Of a stretch of 64,000 nt of DNA, positions 10,752 to 21,068 are shown piece by piece. Both the position numbers and the translations under genes were made by a program. Where the stretch lies: assembly GCF_000148995.1 (NCBI RefSeq), contig NZ_GL538352.1, positions 1,133,178 through 1,197,177 on the forward strand. The letters run 5' to 3'. The stretch's first letter is position 1; each line of letters opens with the position of its first letter. The stretch comes from Listeria grayi DSM 20601. Lineage in GTDB: Bacteria > Bacillota > Bacilli > Lactobacillales > Listeriaceae. A model generated the notes under the pieces. It ran no database searches. It saw only the letters and a list, made by a program, of their open reading frames with translations, and was not told the DNA's origin.

Positions 10752-12692
10752 TTAATCTGAATATACTTCCGGCTTCAATACACCGATATAAGGAAGGTTG
10801 CGGTATTTTTCTGCGTAATCCAGGCCGTAACCTACTACGAACTCATTTGGAACTAAAAAGCCTACATAATCAGCGCTGATGTCTACATTGCGTCCCTCTG
10901 GTTTATCAAGAAGCGTAACCAATTTGACCGACTTCGCTTTGCGGTATTTGATCAAGTCGACCAAATAGCTCAGCGTTCTGCCACTGTCGATGATATCTTC
11001 TATGATAAGCACATCTCTTCCTTCAACAGAGGTGTTTAAATCTTTAATGATTTTCACTTCTCCTGAAGAAGTCATTCCATTTCCATAGCTCGAAACGTCC
11101 ATGAAATCCATTTCCAAATAAGTATCAATGCGTTTAAGCAGGTCTGTCATGAACGGAGTCGCTCCTTTTAAGATACCAATAGCAAGTGGATTGCGACCGT
11201 CATACTCGGCAGTTAGTTCGCGACCTAATTCGCCGATTTTTTCTTGAATTTCTTCCTCTGAAAGTAGCACCGTTTGTATATCGTTATGCATGCTTCTATT
11301 TCCTCCTAAATTTTGGGTATACCGAATAATATATTGTTTTTGTTCTCGACTTGGTGAGGTTGCATATGCGGAAAGTTTGACACCTGGTATCCACAAGATG
11401 TTCCCGGTAAAGTCCGTAATAATCGGTACCGCATCTCGCAAATGGCGCGGCACTTTCGCATCGATCAAAATATCCTTCACTTTTTTTGTGCCTGTCGTAC
11501 CTTTTAATGTCATTCGGTCACCGGTCATCCGATTACGGATAATCAAAGGCAATGTCACATCCGCTTGATTAAGGATGATCCCATTCAGCCCTGCCGTTTG
11601 AACAACGGAGCTCTTTGCTTTTAATTTGATTTCCATGTCGTTTTCCAGATGGATGCGTTCATTCACATCTAGCGCATGATAGAATTCTCGGTTTACGGGC
11701 GTTTCTCCAAAGAAAAAGTGCATTTCCTCATAAGAACGTCTGACTTGAAGGCTTTGAGGCAACTGCAAAACAGCAGAAGGATTCTTGCCTTGAATACATA
11801 GCAAAATCTGTTTGATGTGTTGGGTAGAAACATAGGAGGTCTCATTCTTATACAGATAGTTTAATAGTAAATGAATTACCCGTCGTTGTAAAGGAATCCC
11901 TGCTTTTTTAAGCAGAACGAGATCTAATCGTGCCCCGCCATTTTCCAGTTCTGCGCAAGCCTCAAATAATTCACCAGCTTGTTCATCCAAAAAAGTGAAA
12001 TCTTCACGGGTCTCTTCAGCGAAACGCGTGATTTGCGATGCAAGCGAAGGGTTCTCGGCTTTTAAGAGTGGAATCACTTTTTTGCGCAGTCTGTTGCGGG
12101 TGAAGATCGTTTCCTCATTGGTATCATCTAAGGCGAACTGAATATCTTGACGCTGACAATAGGCAAGAATATCTGATTTAGAGGCTGTCAAGAAAGGTCG
12201 GATCACTTGCCCAGCTCCCAATTTCCTAACCGGTGCGATCCCGCTCCAACCTGAACTGAAGCTACCTCTAACCAGACGCATCATGATCGTCTCTACCTGA
12301 TCATCTGCATGATGAGCCGTGACGACCTGATCGATCCCGGCTTCCTGCATTACTTCTTCAAAGCATTGGTATCTTACATATCGAGCAGCTTCTTCTATCC
12401 CTTTTTTACGTTCGGCAGCAATTGCTTTCACATCAATAGTGCGGGAAAATAGATCGACTCCGAGCGTTTGACAGCTGTCATGAACCAATGTTTCTTCATC
12501 AAGCGATTCTGCGCGCAATTGATGGTTCACGTGGACCGCAGCTATGTTTTGCAATGGAAAAAAGCGGACGATAAAATGCAGTAAAGCAAGTGAATCTGGC
12601 CCACCGGAAACTGCTACCAGTATTTTTTTATTTCTATCGAGCAGCTGTTTTTGCTTGATGTAGGCGTACGTTCGCTGTTCAAATTCATCCAT
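10752..12692 (-). CDS. tilS/hprT: bifunctional tRNA(Ile)-lysidine synthase / hypoxanthine phosphoribosyltransferase
   Basis: A 646-residue fusion. Residues 1 to about 465 are TilS, which makes lysidine at the wobble position of tRNA-Ile(CAU): PP-loop [13 protein letters not shown] at about 26-38, [13 protein letters not shown], and the C-terminal TilS domain. Residues about 468-646 are HprT for purine salvage: [13 protein letters not shown] and the PRPP-binding [17 protein letters not shown]. The same fusion is known from L. monocytogenes (annotated as TilS/HprT). In Bacillus the two are separate adjacent genes. Internal initiation for HprT is possible (see 11289-11307). Confidence 0.95.
   Translation of the reverse strand: MDEFEQRTYAYIKQKQLLDRNKKILVAVSGGPDSLALLHFIVRFFPLQNIAAVHVNHQLRAESLDEETLVHDSCQTLGVDLFSRTIDVKAIAAERKKGIEEAARYVRYQCFEEVMQEAGIDQVVTAHHADDQVETIMMRLVRGSFSSGWSGIAPVRKLGAGQVIRPFLTASKSDILAYCQRQDIQFALDDTNEETIFTRNRLRKKVIPLLKAENPSLASQITRFAEETREDFTFLDEQAGELFEACAELENGGARLDLVLLKKAGIPLQRRVIHLLLNYLYKNETSYVSTQHIKQILLCIQGKNPSAVLQLPQSLQVRRSYEEMHFFFGETPVNREFYHALDVNERIHLENDMEIKLKAKSSVVQTAGLNGIILNQADVTLPLIIRNRMTGDRMTLKGTTGTKKVKDILIDAKVPRHLRDAVPIITDFTGNILWIPGVKLSAYATSPSREQKQYIIRYTQNLGGNRSMHNDIQTVLLSEEEIQEKIGELGRELTAEYDGRNPLAIGILKGATPFMTDLLKRIDTYLEMDFMDVSSYGNGMTSSGEVKIIKDLNTSVEGRDVLIIEDIIDSGRTLSYLVDLIKYRKAKSVKLVTLLDKPEGRNVDISADYVGFLVPNEFVVGYGLDYAEKYRNLPYIGVLKPEVYSD
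11289..11307 (-). promoter_or_regulatory. internal Shine-Dalgarno and ATG for free HprT inside the fusion
   Basis: Within the fused frame the minus strand reads AGGAGG, 10 nt, ATG (11289-11291). Starting there would give a 179-residue HprT, the normal length of the stand-alone enzyme. The ribosome site encodes Leu-Gly-Gly in the fused frame. It looks like the ancestral hprT start retained after loss of the tilS stop. Confidence 0.6.
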
Positions 12693-12744
12693 TATTCCGT
12701 TACCTGCCTTTTATACCGACTTTGGATTCTCATTGAGCTAGTAA

Positions 12745-12780
12745 GAAAAAGTGCACCGTATCATGAAAATATACGGTGCA
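12745..12780 (-). terminator. intrinsic terminator of the S1-domain gene
   Basis: 10-bp stem (TGCACCGTAT / ATACGGTGCA) and T-run on the minus strand, 21 nt past the stop of the S1-domain gene. Confidence 0.85.
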
Positions 12781-12800
12781 TCTCTATTGTGAACCTGTTA

Positions 12801-13226
12801 TTAACCGCGTCTTGCGCCGCGTCCGCCACGTTTTGATTCTGTTTGGCGTTTCAGCGTAGAAAGACGATCTTCGCTATCTTTTAGGAATTTAGACATTTTA
12901 TCTTCAAAATTCTCTACTGGTTTAGCTGTATTAGCAGGTTTTTTATTATATTTTGGTTTATTGTCATATTTTCTTTCAGGTCTGTCAGGACGATCGACTG
13001 CTTTACGAATAGAAAGACCAATCTTTCCATCATCACCAATGTTCATTACTTTTACCGTTACTGCATCTCCAACGGTCAGAATATCATTAATGTCTTTTAC
13101 ATAATTATCTGCTACTTCACTAATATGGACAAGCCCTGTTTTGCCACCTTCCAATTCAACAAAAGCTCCAAAATTAGTAATACCAGTAACTTTACCTTGT
13201 ACTTTATTGCCTACTTCGATCGACAT
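12801..13226 (-). CDS. S1 RNA-binding domain protein (YabR type)
   Basis: A 141-residue protein with one S1 domain at the N-terminus (about 5-75; VQGKVTGITNFGAFVELEGGKTGLVHISEVA) and a basic, low-complexity tail ending in arginines and glycines. It probably binds RNA or ribosomes; its exact role is not established for the Listeria protein. I start at the ATG at 13226 behind AAGGAGGA; ten upstream codons in the open frame do not fit the family. It lies between divIC and tilS-hprT, as in Bacillus (yabR) and L. monocytogenes (lmo0218). Confidence 0.9.
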   Translation of the reverse strand: MSIEVGNKVQGKVTGITNFGAFVELEGGKTGLVHISEVADNYVKDINDILTVGDAVTVKVMNIGDDGKIGLSIRKAVDRPDRPERKYDNKPKYNKKPANTAKPVENFEDKMSKFLKDSEDRLSTLKRQTESKRGGRGARRG

Positions 13227-13321
13227 AAAAAAATGTGTCCTCCTTAAAATTATCACTTATATAGGTTTAATTATAGTCCTTATTGCTGTTCTGTCAATTA
13301 GTCTAGCTTCTTATGATCCTA

Positions 13322-13717
13322 TCACTCATCGGTTTCTTGACTGTTGTCTTTATCACCATCTATTTTAAATACGATTTCACCATTTTTAGACAGATAATAC
13401 TCGCTTCTCGCTAATTTCGCGATGTAATTATCATCGTGTAATTTCAGGATCTGATCATTAAGCAGATTTTCTTTATCCTGTAGCGAGGCTAACTTCCGAT
13501 CCACCTTTACTTTTTGCTCCTGCTTGTCTTTCAGCATTAGCGTCTGTTTCGTATAGGTGTATACAAGTGTCCCTCCCACGATGAAAAAGGCGATTCCCAT
13601 GACTAACAGCCTTCTGAAAAGAGCAGTGCGTCTTAGACTACGTATTTTCTTATTTGCATTTTCTTTTTTTGTATAACGATTGTCCAGATCCGCGACTTTT
13701 TTATTTCTATTCGTCAT
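13322..13717 (-). CDS. divIC: septum formation initiator DivIC
   Basis: Bitopic division protein that works with FtsL and DivIB at the septum. The 131 residues comprise a basic cytoplasmic N-terminus, one membrane segment (about 33-53, LLVMGIAFFIVGGTLVYTY), and an extracytoplasmic coiled coil (about 58-100) rich in Lys, Asp and Leu. The ATG at 13717 has AAGGAG 8 nt upstream. It precedes the S1-domain gene in the same direction, matching the Bacillus yabQ-divIC-yabR neighbourhood without sporulation genes. Confidence 0.93.
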   Translation of the reverse strand: MTNRNKKVADLDNRYTKKENANKKIRSLRRTALFRRLLVMGIAFFIVGGTLVYTYTKQTLMLKDKQEQKVKVDRKLASLQDKENLLNDQILKLHDDNYIAKLARSEYYLSKNGEIVFKIDGDKDNSQETDE

Positions 13718-13865
13718 GGATAGCACTCCTTCCTTTATTAAGGATACTTTTAGTCAATCTAAAAGGATTATCTAAGTAAAATAATACCAATAATTACGCC
13801 GTTTGTCTATTGCCAATCCGATATTTGAGATGTTTTCTCTTGACTTTTTTCACAAATTTAGGTTT

Positions 13866-13897
13866 TTAAAAAAGCTGCAGGAAAATTCCTGCAGCTT
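13866..13897 (-). terminator. intrinsic terminator of rqcP
   Basis: 12-bp stem (AAGCTGCAGGAA / TTCCTGCAGCTT) with a 2-nt gap at the centre and T-run on the minus strand, just after the rqcP stop. Confidence 0.85.
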
Positions 13898-13901
13898 CTA
13901 C

Positions 13902-14177
13902 TTATTCTTCATCATTTCGTTTTTCGCTAATAATCGTATACATTTCTGTCGCGGTCTCTTTGCGGGTGTGTTCTTCCAAACGTTCCACTTTTGCAGTTAC
14001 CGTTTTTGGCCCGAAGCGGATCACAAGTTCATCATTCACTTTGATGTTTGTTCCGGGTTTGGCGACATTGCCGTTTACTTCGATCCGGCCTTTTTCAGCC
14101 ACTTCCTTGGCAACTGTTCTTCGTTTGATCAATCGGGATACTTTTAAAAATTTGTCTAAACGCATTGTTTCTGCCAT
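13902..14177 (-). CDS. rqcP: S4-domain ribosome-associated protein RqcP (YabO)
   Basis: Small (91 aa) S4 RNA-binding protein, almost entirely one S4 domain ([32 protein letters not shown]). In Bacillus the orthologue assists RqcH in adding alanine tails to nascent chains on stalled 50S subunits. The ATG at 14177 follows AGGTGA. It sits downstream of the flippase gene and upstream of divIC, the same order as Bacillus yabM-(yabN)-yabO; a yabN-like gene is absent here. Confidence 0.92.
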   Translation of the reverse strand: MAETMRLDKFLKVSRLIKRRTVAKEVAEKGRIEVNGNVAKPGTNIKVNDELVIRFGPKTVTAKVERLEEHTRKETATEMYTIISEKRNDEE

Positions 14178-14187
14178 GAATTTTCAC

Positions 14188-15771
14188 CTAATTTCTTTTA
14201 TTTTTCAAAACTGCCTTACTTATTCTAAATAAAACGGTACTGAATGGTAATGCGGTAAAGTCTCTTTGGTTCAATACGTTATACCGCAAACTAAACAAGA
14301 TAAACAATGCCCCGCCAATAAGGGAACTTCCAATCGCTTGGAGTGCACTTCCGCTGCGAGTAGTAAGTGGGAAGAAAGTCTCCCACAAAAGCGGAATACA
14401 AGCCATCAACAGGAGTGCAGCTGCTAAGCCGGCGAGTGTCTTTTTTGTGATAAATGCGAAAGGCAGTGTCTGTTTGAGCGCCAAATAGCAGCAGCCTAAA
14501 ATGATCAATAGTCCCAAACAAGTTGCAATCGACGCCCCGGCTATACCTAGACGCGGAATCAAAAACTGATTTGCCAGCCATTTGACGACAATGCCGATCA
14601 AGACGCTGATAACAGGGATATAGAGTTTTCCAAAGCCCTGCAGAATGCTAGCAAACATCACGATCAACGAACTTAGCAACACCGCCGGCATAAATAACTG
14701 TAATTCTATCGTTCCCGCTGCCGTTTGGAAAAGCATCTGGTTGAGCGGCCGCATGATCACGATCAATCCGACCGTTTCTGCGCCTGCAACAAGCAAAGTG
14801 ATTTTCACCGCCAGCAAGACCGAGCGTTTTAAGCCTCTAATGTCCTGCTTTACTCGTGCAGCAGTTATCATCGGGATCAACGCTAGCGAAAACCCGGTGG
14901 ATAAAACTAATCCTAATTGGAGGATTGGTTGCGCACGGTCATAGACACCTTTCCAATTCCTTGCCAGATCTGCTGAAAATCCGTGAACGATCATGCCGCG
15001 GACAACTTGGAAAGAGTCTTCTAATTGAAATAATATCAACATCCCGCTGACGATACAAATCGCAGCTCCTTCAAGAAAAAACTTTTTGGTAACAGCTCGG
15101 TCTTCTGCTTTGGAAACTCGGACGTCTGCGATCTTGTAAGTGCGTTTATAAAAATACTGCAAAATCAAGATCGCGACGATCCCACCGATAATCGATCCGC
15201 TCATTGCAATACTGCCGGTTCGATAAAGGGCATATCCCATTTTCGTAGCAATACTGGCACCAATCAAAATAATCGCTACTCGGATGAATTGCTCCACCGT
15301 TTGAGATATTGCTGTAGGACGCATTTCCCGCTGTCCTTGAAAATAACCTCTTAGCAGCGCCAATTTTGGCATCAGTAAGAAAACAAAACTGACCACACGA
15401 ATGATCCCTGCCAAATGTGAATCCCCCATCCCAAGCGCGATCCAATCCGCCAGAACAAATAGAAGGACAAAAGCCAGCACACTGGTTTGGATCAGCCGCT
15501 TGCGGACGATCTTGATGATTTTCCGCTGCGCTTCCTCGTTTCCTGTAGATTCAGCGATCAACTTAGAGATCACGACTGGAAGTCCACCTAGCGCTAATGT
15601 CATCGCTATCCCATAAATCGGATAGACTTGCTGAAAGATATAGAACCCCATATCTCCGACCATATTTTGAAAAGGCACACGATAGACAGCACTCAATAAT
15701 TTAGAAATAAAGGAAGCAGCAGTCAGCCAGATCGCGCCATGCATCCATACTTTATCCATTTTAGTCGGCAA
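14188..15771 (-). CDS. polysaccharide/lipid flippase, MOP superfamily (YabM/SpoVB-like)
   Basis: A 527-residue integral membrane protein with about 14 predicted hydrophobic segments and the SpoVB/MurJ-like start (WLTAASFISKLLSAVYRVPFQNMVGD). Members export lipid-linked glycans or lipid II across the membrane; which substrate this one moves cannot be read from sequence. It is 11 nt upstream of rqcP and 31 nt downstream of mfd, in the lmo0215 position. Confidence 0.88.
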   Translation of the reverse strand: MPTKMDKVWMHGAIWLTAASFISKLLSAVYRVPFQNMVGDMGFYIFQQVYPIYGIAMTLALGGLPVVISKLIAESTGNEEAQRKIIKIVRKRLIQTSVLAFVLLFVLADWIALGMGDSHLAGIIRVVSFVFLLMPKLALLRGYFQGQREMRPTAISQTVEQFIRVAIILIGASIATKMGYALYRTGSIAMSGSIIGGIVAILILQYFYKRTYKIADVRVSKAEDRAVTKKFFLEGAAICIVSGMLILFQLEDSFQVVRGMIVHGFSADLARNWKGVYDRAQPILQLGLVLSTGFSLALIPMITAARVKQDIRGLKRSVLLAVKITLLVAGAETVGLIVIMRPLNQMLFQTAAGTIELQLFMPAVLLSSLIVMFASILQGFGKLYIPVISVLIGIVVKWLANQFLIPRLGIAGASIATCLGLLIILGCCYLALKQTLPFAFITKKTLAGLAAALLLMACIPLLWETFFPLTTRSGSALQAIGSSLIGGALFILFSLRYNVLNQRDFTALPFSTVLFRISKAVLKNKRN

Positions 15772-15801
15772 ACTGCTGACCTCCTCTCTATTTTCCTGTT
15801 A

Positions 15802-18800
15802 TCAGGAAGATGCTACTGTTTCTTTACGTGCGTGCTGTAGCTTCTCCACCATTACTTTCAATTGTTCTAGCCATTCTTTTTGCTGTTTGCGTTGGATATT
15901 CATTGTTAATTTCAGACGTGTGCCTTCCATGCCGATCCCTACGTTACGGCCATATTCGGAGATCGTTTGCATTACTTTATCACCTTGGATCTGCTGTGTT
16001 CCTTTATCGGAGAGCAAGATCGTAACTTTTTTCGGTTCTTGTTTTACAGATTCCACACCGACAATTAACGCGGCGATTTTCAGTTCTGTGATCGTAACCA
16101 AATATTCTACTTCATCCGGGTAGTCACCAAAACGGTCGATCAAGTCTGCTTGCAATTCTTCGAGCTCGTCCCGCTCAGTGATACTGCGGAAACGTTTGTA
16201 CATCTCGATCTTTTGTCGACCGTCAGAAATGTAGTATTCCGGGATATAGGCATCTAGTTCTAAGTCGATTTCGACAGTTGGAACGCGTTCTTTCCGTTCT
16301 TCGCTAGGCTGACGAGCTTCGATCGCTTCTTTCAGCATTTGCGAGTAAAGATCGAAGCCGACGGAATCAATAAAGCCGTGCTGCTGCGCTCCTAAAATGT
16401 TTCCTGCTCCCCGGATCGATAAATCGCGCATTGCGATTTTGAACCCAGAGCCAAGTTCGGTAAATTCTTTGATCGCTTGCAGTCGTTTTTCTGCTTCTTC
16501 CCGTAATACTTTGTCCTTTTGATACATGAAATAAGCGTAAGCAATACGGTTAGAACGCCCGACCCGGCCGCGGAGTTGATAAAGTTGCGAAAGCCCCATG
16601 CGGTCTGCATCTTGGACAAACAGCGTGTTGACGTTCGGGATATCTACGCCTGTTTCAATAATCGTTGTCGTTACCAGTACATCGTATTCACCTTCTAAAA
16701 AGCTGACAATCACCGATTCTAACTCTGTTTCCGTCATTTGTCCGTGCGCAAAGGCAACGCGGGCATCTGGAACAAGTGCAGAAATCTCGTCGGCTTTCTG
16801 AACGATACTTTCGACGCGATTATAAAGGTAATACACTTGTCCTTCTCTTGCCAACTCGCGTTCGATCGCTTCCCGAATCATGACATTATTGCGTTCTGCC
16901 ACATACGTTTGTACAGGAAAGCGGTTGGCTGGCGGAGTTTCAATGACCGACAGATCTCTAACGCCTAGCATCGACATATGCAACGTCCGCGGAATCGGTG
17001 TAGCGGTTAATGTCAGCACATCGATCTTCGCACGGATCGTTTTGATTTTTTCTTTATGCGTAACGCCGAAGCGCTGTTCTTCATCGACAACCAGAAAGCC
17101 TAAATCGCTATAAACCACATCTTTAGAAAGAAGGCGATGGGTTCCAACGACAATGTCTACGGTTCCTTTTTTCAAGCCTTCTAATGTTTCGTTTTGCTGT
17201 TTCTTTGTACGGAATCTGCTGAGCAGCCCGACTTCGATCGGGAATCCCTGGAAACGTTCTTTCATTGTTTCATAATGTTGCTGGGCAAGGATCGTCGTTG
17301 GAACTAAGAACGCTACTTGCTTGCCGTCCATGATTGCTTTGAAAGCCGCTCGGAGTGCAACTTCGGTTTTCCCATAACCAACGTCGCCTACTAGCAAGCG
17401 ATCCATCGGGCGTGGTCTTTCCATATCTTTCTTGATTTCTTTGATCGAACGGATCTGATCATCGGTTTCTTGGTAAGGGAAGGCATCTTCAAATTCTCGC
17501 TGCATTTCGCTGTCTGGCGTAAAGGCATAACCTTTTTCCGCTTCCCGCTCAGCATATAATTTGATCAAGTCATCCGCAATATCTTGCACAGATGCTTTTA
17601 CTTTGCTCTTCACCCGTTTCCATTCTGTTCCGCCCAACTTATGAAGCCTCGGTGCTTTCCCTTCCGAGCCAACGTATTTTTGGATCATTTCCAGTTGATC
17701 GACGGGCACGAATAATTTATCTTCGCCTTGATAGATCAGATTCAAGTAATCTTTGTGTACGCCACCAATATTCAGAGTTTCCATCCCCACATAGCGTGCG
17801 ATCCCATGATTGATGTGTACCACGTAATCGCCGACTTTTAGCTCGGAATAGCTTTGGATCCGTTCGGCATTCGATAATTTTTGGCGTTTTTTTGTTTTCT
17901 TGACGGTTTTTTTATTGAATAATTCCGCTTCACTGACGACTACGAATTTCGCAAGTGGCAGTTCAAAACCATTATTGAAATCGCCAATCAAAAATTGGAC
18001 GACTCCATACTTCGGCACATCTTGCTCTCTTTTCAGAATAACGCTTTCCATCTCATAATCAGCTAATGTCTGCTGCATTTTTTCCGCACGTTCCAAATTT
18101 GGCGCTAGCAAGATAACTGCATAATTATTTTTATGCCAGCTGTCTAATTCGGTTTTCAGAATATTCATCTGTCCATGGAACTGCTGCATTTGTTTGTAAA
18201 CAAGATTCGTTGTTTTTGTGATTCTAATATTGCCGGCTTTTTGAAATAAAGATAAATAGATCATCGGCAGTTGATGATTGTCCAACAAGGGTTTTAATTG
18301 GTGACTCAGTGCTACATCTCGCACTGTTTTTAATGCTTCGAGCTGTTCCACTTGCCAGTCTGCTTCTTCTTTCTCCAAGCGTTCTTCCGTTTCTTGGATA
18401 CGCGCATATTCATCGAGCATCAGAACGGTATTCTCAGCGGCATAATCCAAAAGGGTGCCTTGTTGTTCATAAATGAAACCAATATATTTGAAAAGCATGT
18501 CTGGTTTAATACCGGAACGAAGCAATTCTAAGTCTTCTTCGATGTTTTCCATCAATGTTTGCTTATCTTCGTCTTTACTCAGTGCTTGCAGGGAGGCAGC
18601 TAAGTGTTTTTCCAAGCGAGTTACAATTGCCGGGAAATCCTCCTGTTCGATCAATATTTCTGTAGCTGGTAAAAGCTGGAACGTATTGACTTTCTTTTGC
18701 GACCGCTGAGTTTCCACATCAAAATAACGTAGAGAATCGATTTCGGTATCAAAGAGTTCGATTCGCACTGGAAATTCTTCAGTAATAGGATAGACATCAA

Positions 18801-19341
18801 TGATTCCACCGCGCACGCTGAATTCTCCTGGCGTATTGACCATTTGACTTGCTGTATATCCCATTGTTACAAGCCGTTCCCGCAGTTGATTCGGCTCGAT
18901 CTCCTCGCCTTGCGTGATCGTCAGGTTGTTTTTTTGCCATAATGATTTTGGTGGCAAGATCCTTCTAAGTCCTGCTACCGGTACAACCACTACTCCCGGT
19001 TTTTGGGACAGCAGAAATTGCAGTACTTCCACGCGCTGACCGCGAAGTTCTGGACTAGAAACGCTCAACTCCGAGGAGATCAGTTCGTCTGCCGGATATA
19101 AAAACAGTTTATCTTTATCTACAAGCGATTCCAGATCGTCGTATAGTTTTTGCGCATGATAAAGGTTGTGTGTCACGATCAAAACTGTCCGTTTGCCAGC
19201 GCTTTCCACAACACTTGCGAAAAGTGCACGTGCAGAGCCCGATAGTCCTGTTACTAATTGCGCTGCTTTTTTATCGTCCAGCGCCTTTATGATCGATTGG
19301 ATATCTTTCTGATCATATAATAATTGCTTCAAGCCTTCCAT
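15802..19341 (-). CDS. mfd: transcription-repair coupling factor
   Basis: Displaces stalled RNA polymerase at lesions and recruits UvrA. The 1179-residue protein has the standard layout: UvrB-homology N-terminus, CarD-like RNA polymerase interaction domain (about 490-560, LKVGDYVVHINHGIARYVG), DEAD-type motor with Walker A GDVGYGKTEVA and DEEQ box, helicase motif VI QLRGRVGRS, and a C-terminal TRCF domain. I choose the ATG at 19341 behind AAGGAGAG, which gives the usual family length. Confidence 0.97.
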   Translation of the reverse strand: MEGLKQLLYDQKDIQSIIKALDDKKAAQLVTGLSGSARALFASVVESAGKRTVLIVTHNLYHAQKLYDDLESLVDKDKLFLYPADELISSELSVSSPELRGQRVEVLQFLLSQKPGVVVVPVAGLRRILPPKSLWQKNNLTITQGEEIEPNQLRERLVTMGYTASQMVNTPGEFSVRGGIIDVYPITEEFPVRIELFDTEIDSLRYFDVETQRSQKKVNTFQLLPATEILIEQEDFPAIVTRLEKHLAASLQALSKDEDKQTLMENIEEDLELLRSGIKPDMLFKYIGFIYEQQGTLLDYAAENTVLMLDEYARIQETEERLEKEEADWQVEQLEALKTVRDVALSHQLKPLLDNHQLPMIYLSLFQKAGNIRITKTTNLVYKQMQQFHGQMNILKTELDSWHKNNYAVILLAPNLERAEKMQQTLADYEMESVILKREQDVPKYGVVQFLIGDFNNGFELPLAKFVVVSEAELFNKKTVKKTKKRQKLSNAERIQSYSELKVGDYVVHINHGIARYVGMETLNIGGVHKDYLNLIYQGEDKLFVPVDQLEMIQKYVGSEGKAPRLHKLGGTEWKRVKSKVKASVQDIADDLIKLYAEREAEKGYAFTPDSEMQREFEDAFPYQETDDQIRSIKEIKKDMERPRPMDRLLVGDVGYGKTEVALRAAFKAIMDGKQVAFLVPTTILAQQHYETMKERFQGFPIEVGLLSRFRTKKQQNETLEGLKKGTVDIVVGTHRLLSKDVVYSDLGFLVVDEEQRFGVTHKEKIKTIRAKIDVLTLTATPIPRTLHMSMLGVRDLSVIETPPANRFPVQTYVAERNNVMIREAIERELAREGQVYYLYNRVESIVQKADEISALVPDARVAFAHGQMTETELESVIVSFLEGEYDVLVTTTIIETGVDIPNVNTLFVQDADRMGLSQLYQLRGRVGRSNRIAYAYFMYQKDKVLREEAEKRLQAIKEFTELGSGFKIAMRDLSIRGAGNILGAQQHGFIDSVGFDLYSQMLKEAIEARQPSEERKERVPTVEIDLELDAYIPEYYISDGRQKIEMYKRFRSITERDELEELQADLIDRFGDYPDEVEYLVTITELKIAALIVGVESVKQEPKKVTILLSDKGTQQIQGDKVMQTISEYGRNVGIGMEGTRLKLTMNIQRKQQKEWLEQLKVMVEKLQHARKETVASS

Positions 19342-19381
19342 TTCATTTCTCTCCTTCATCATCGCTTATATCTATCAATGC

Positions 19382-19408
19382 GAAAAGCGCTATTGCTAAA
19401 ACAGCGCT
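19382..19408 (-). terminator. weak terminator-like hairpin after pth
   Basis: AGCGCT is repeated as an inverted pair (19386-19391, 19403-19408) followed by TTTT on the minus strand. The stem is short, so mfd may be transcribed by readthrough from pth. Confidence 0.4.
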
Positions 19409-19414
19409 CCCCTT

Positions 19415-19969
19415 TTAATTAAATTTATTCATTACTTCCACAAATGAGTGTTCCGCGAACGCTTCTACGGCATCTGCACTTGTTTGTATTGCTTCTATAA
19501 TAGTCGGCTGTTCTGCTTTGGAAAATTCACCCAGAACATGATGAATGACTTCCCCATTACGTGGACGGTCGACACCAACTCGAATCCGATTGAATTCCTG
19601 CGTTTTCAAATGCTGAATAATCGATTTCATCCCATTATGTCCACCAGCGCTCCCCTTCGTGCGCAACCTTATCTTTCCGACTGGCAGGTCAAGATCATCA
19701 TAAATAACGATAAGATCTTCAACTGCAATATCATAATAATCCATTAGCGGACCTACGCATAGACCGGACTCATTCATAAAAGTCAGCGGTTTTACGAGCA
19801 ACACTTTTTCACTTCCGATCATGCCAGTAGCTACCATACCATTTTGTTTTACTTTTTTCCACGGCAACTGATAACGGTAGCTTAGCTCATCTACTACCAT
19901 AAAGCCAACATTGTGCCGTGTCCGTTCATATTTCATGCCGGGATTGCCCAGCCCAACGATCATTTTCAT
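19415..19969 (-). CDS. pth: peptidyl-tRNA hydrolase
   Basis: Releases peptides from peptidyl-tRNA that has dropped off the ribosome. The 184 residues have the family hallmarks: [19 protein letters not shown] with the catalytic histidine, [26 protein letters not shown], and [12 protein letters not shown]. It precedes mfd in the usual spoVC-mfd arrangement. An SDR gene lies between it and ctc, which I do not recall from L. monocytogenes. Confidence 0.96.
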   Translation of the reverse strand: MKMIVGLGNPGMKYERTRHNVGFMVVDELSYRYQLPWKKVKQNGMVATGMIGSEKVLLVKPLTFMNESGLCVGPLMDYYDIAVEDLIVIYDDLDLPVGKIRLRTKGSAGGHNGMKSIIQHLKTQEFNRIRVGVDRPRNGEVIHHVLGEFSKAEQPTIIEAIQTSADAVEAFAEHSFVEVMNKFN

Positions 19970-20110
19970 TAATTAAGTCTCCTCAATGAACTAAACCACT
20001 TCAAGATTGAAATGGTTTCTTTAAATACATAGTTTTTTTGATTATACCATGCTTTCAGCCTAGAGGAAAGTTCACTGCATTTCGATCACTGCAGATATAA
20101 TTCGAAAAAT

Positions 20111-20143
20111 AAAGATCCCAGGAAGCGCACTCTTGGGATCTTT
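20111..20143 (-). terminator. intrinsic terminator of the SDR gene 20154-20927
   Basis: 10-bp stem (AAAGATCCCA / TGGGATCTTT) with T-rich flanks on both sides. Confidence 0.8.
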
Positions 20144-20153
20144 ATTTTTAATT

Positions 20154-20927
20154 TTATTGTGTAGCCCCCATACCGCCATCTACCCGATATTGCGCACCAG
20201 TGATAAATTTGCTATCGTCCGAGGCTAGGAATAAGACAAGTTTCGCGACATCGCTGGCTTCTGCATATCTTCCGACTGGAATATCTTTTGTAAATTCTTC
20301 TTTTGCTTTTTCCGCATCGTCTGGATTGAGATTCTTTTCGATCGATCGCATCATCCGGGTATTGACTGGTGATGGATGGACGGAGTTGACCCGAACACCT
20401 TTGTCCGCTACTTCTAGTGCGGCGGCTTTTGTCAGACCACTGACGCCGTGTTTTGAAGCCACATATGGCGCTAAAAAGGAACTGCCATCAAGTCCGGCCA
20501 CAGAAGCTGTGTTGATAACGCTTCCATTTCCTTGTTTCGTTAAAATAGGTAGCACATATTTAAGACCTAAGAACTGACCGGTAAGATTGACCTTGATCAC
20601 TCGTTCAAAGTCTTCCAACGTTTGATCCACAAGAGCCTTTATTTCCCCCTCAATTCCTGCATTATTGAAGAAAACATCTAGCTGCCCAAATTTATCAATG
20701 GTAGCTGACACATAACGTTTCGTGTCTTCTTCTTTGGTTACATCTGCTTCTACCGTAAATACTCGATCACTGGCATTTAACTCTTCTGCTGCTTTTTGCA
20801 AAGCATCTCCAGAGATATCCACCAAAACGACTTTCGCCCCTTCCTCTAAAAAAAGCTCTGCCGTTTTTTTGCCGATTCCTCCAGAACCTCCAGTAATGAT
20901 TGCGACTTTATCTGTTAATTTTCCCAC
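20154..20927 (-). CDS. short-chain dehydrogenase/reductase (glucose-dehydrogenase-like)
   Basis: Classical SDR of 257 residues: cofactor motif TGGSGGIG at about 13-20, acidic residue after beta-2 (VLVDIS) favouring NAD(H), NNAG, catalytic Ser in NTASVAGLDG, YVASK, and C-terminal GAQYRVDGGMGA. The substrate cannot be read from sequence. The GTG at 20927 lies 8 nt after GAGGAG. It is a monocistronic insertion between ctc and pth with its own terminator, and unlike three other SDRs in the window has no MerR partner. Confidence 0.88.
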   Translation of the reverse strand: MGKLTDKVAIITGGSGGIGKKTAELFLEEGAKVVLVDISGDALQKAAEELNASDRVFTVEADVTKEEDTKRYVSATIDKFGQLDVFFNNAGIEGEIKALVDQTLEDFERVIKVNLTGQFLGLKYVLPILTKQGNGSVINTASVAGLDGSSFLAPYVASKHGVSGLTKAAALEVADKGVRVNSVHPSPVNTRMMRSIEKNLNPDDAEKAKEEFTKDIPVGRYAEASDVAKLVLFLASDDSKFITGAQYRVDGGMGATQ

Positions 20928-21005
20928 TACAACCACTCCTCTTTGTAAATTATTACATACCTTTCTATACCCTAATTGGTAAAAACAAACAAAATAATTC
21001 CATAC

Positions 21006-21053
21006 AAAAAAGCTGCTTGAAACGAAAATTTATCTCCTTCGTCCCAAGCAGCT
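21006..21053 (-). terminator. intrinsic terminator of ctc/rplY
   Basis: 9-bp stem AGCTGCTTG / CAAGCAGCT with a long inner arm (GGGACGAA / TTCGTTTC) and T-run on the minus strand. Confidence 0.85.
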
Positions 21054-21068
21054 CTCGAACATACTTTT

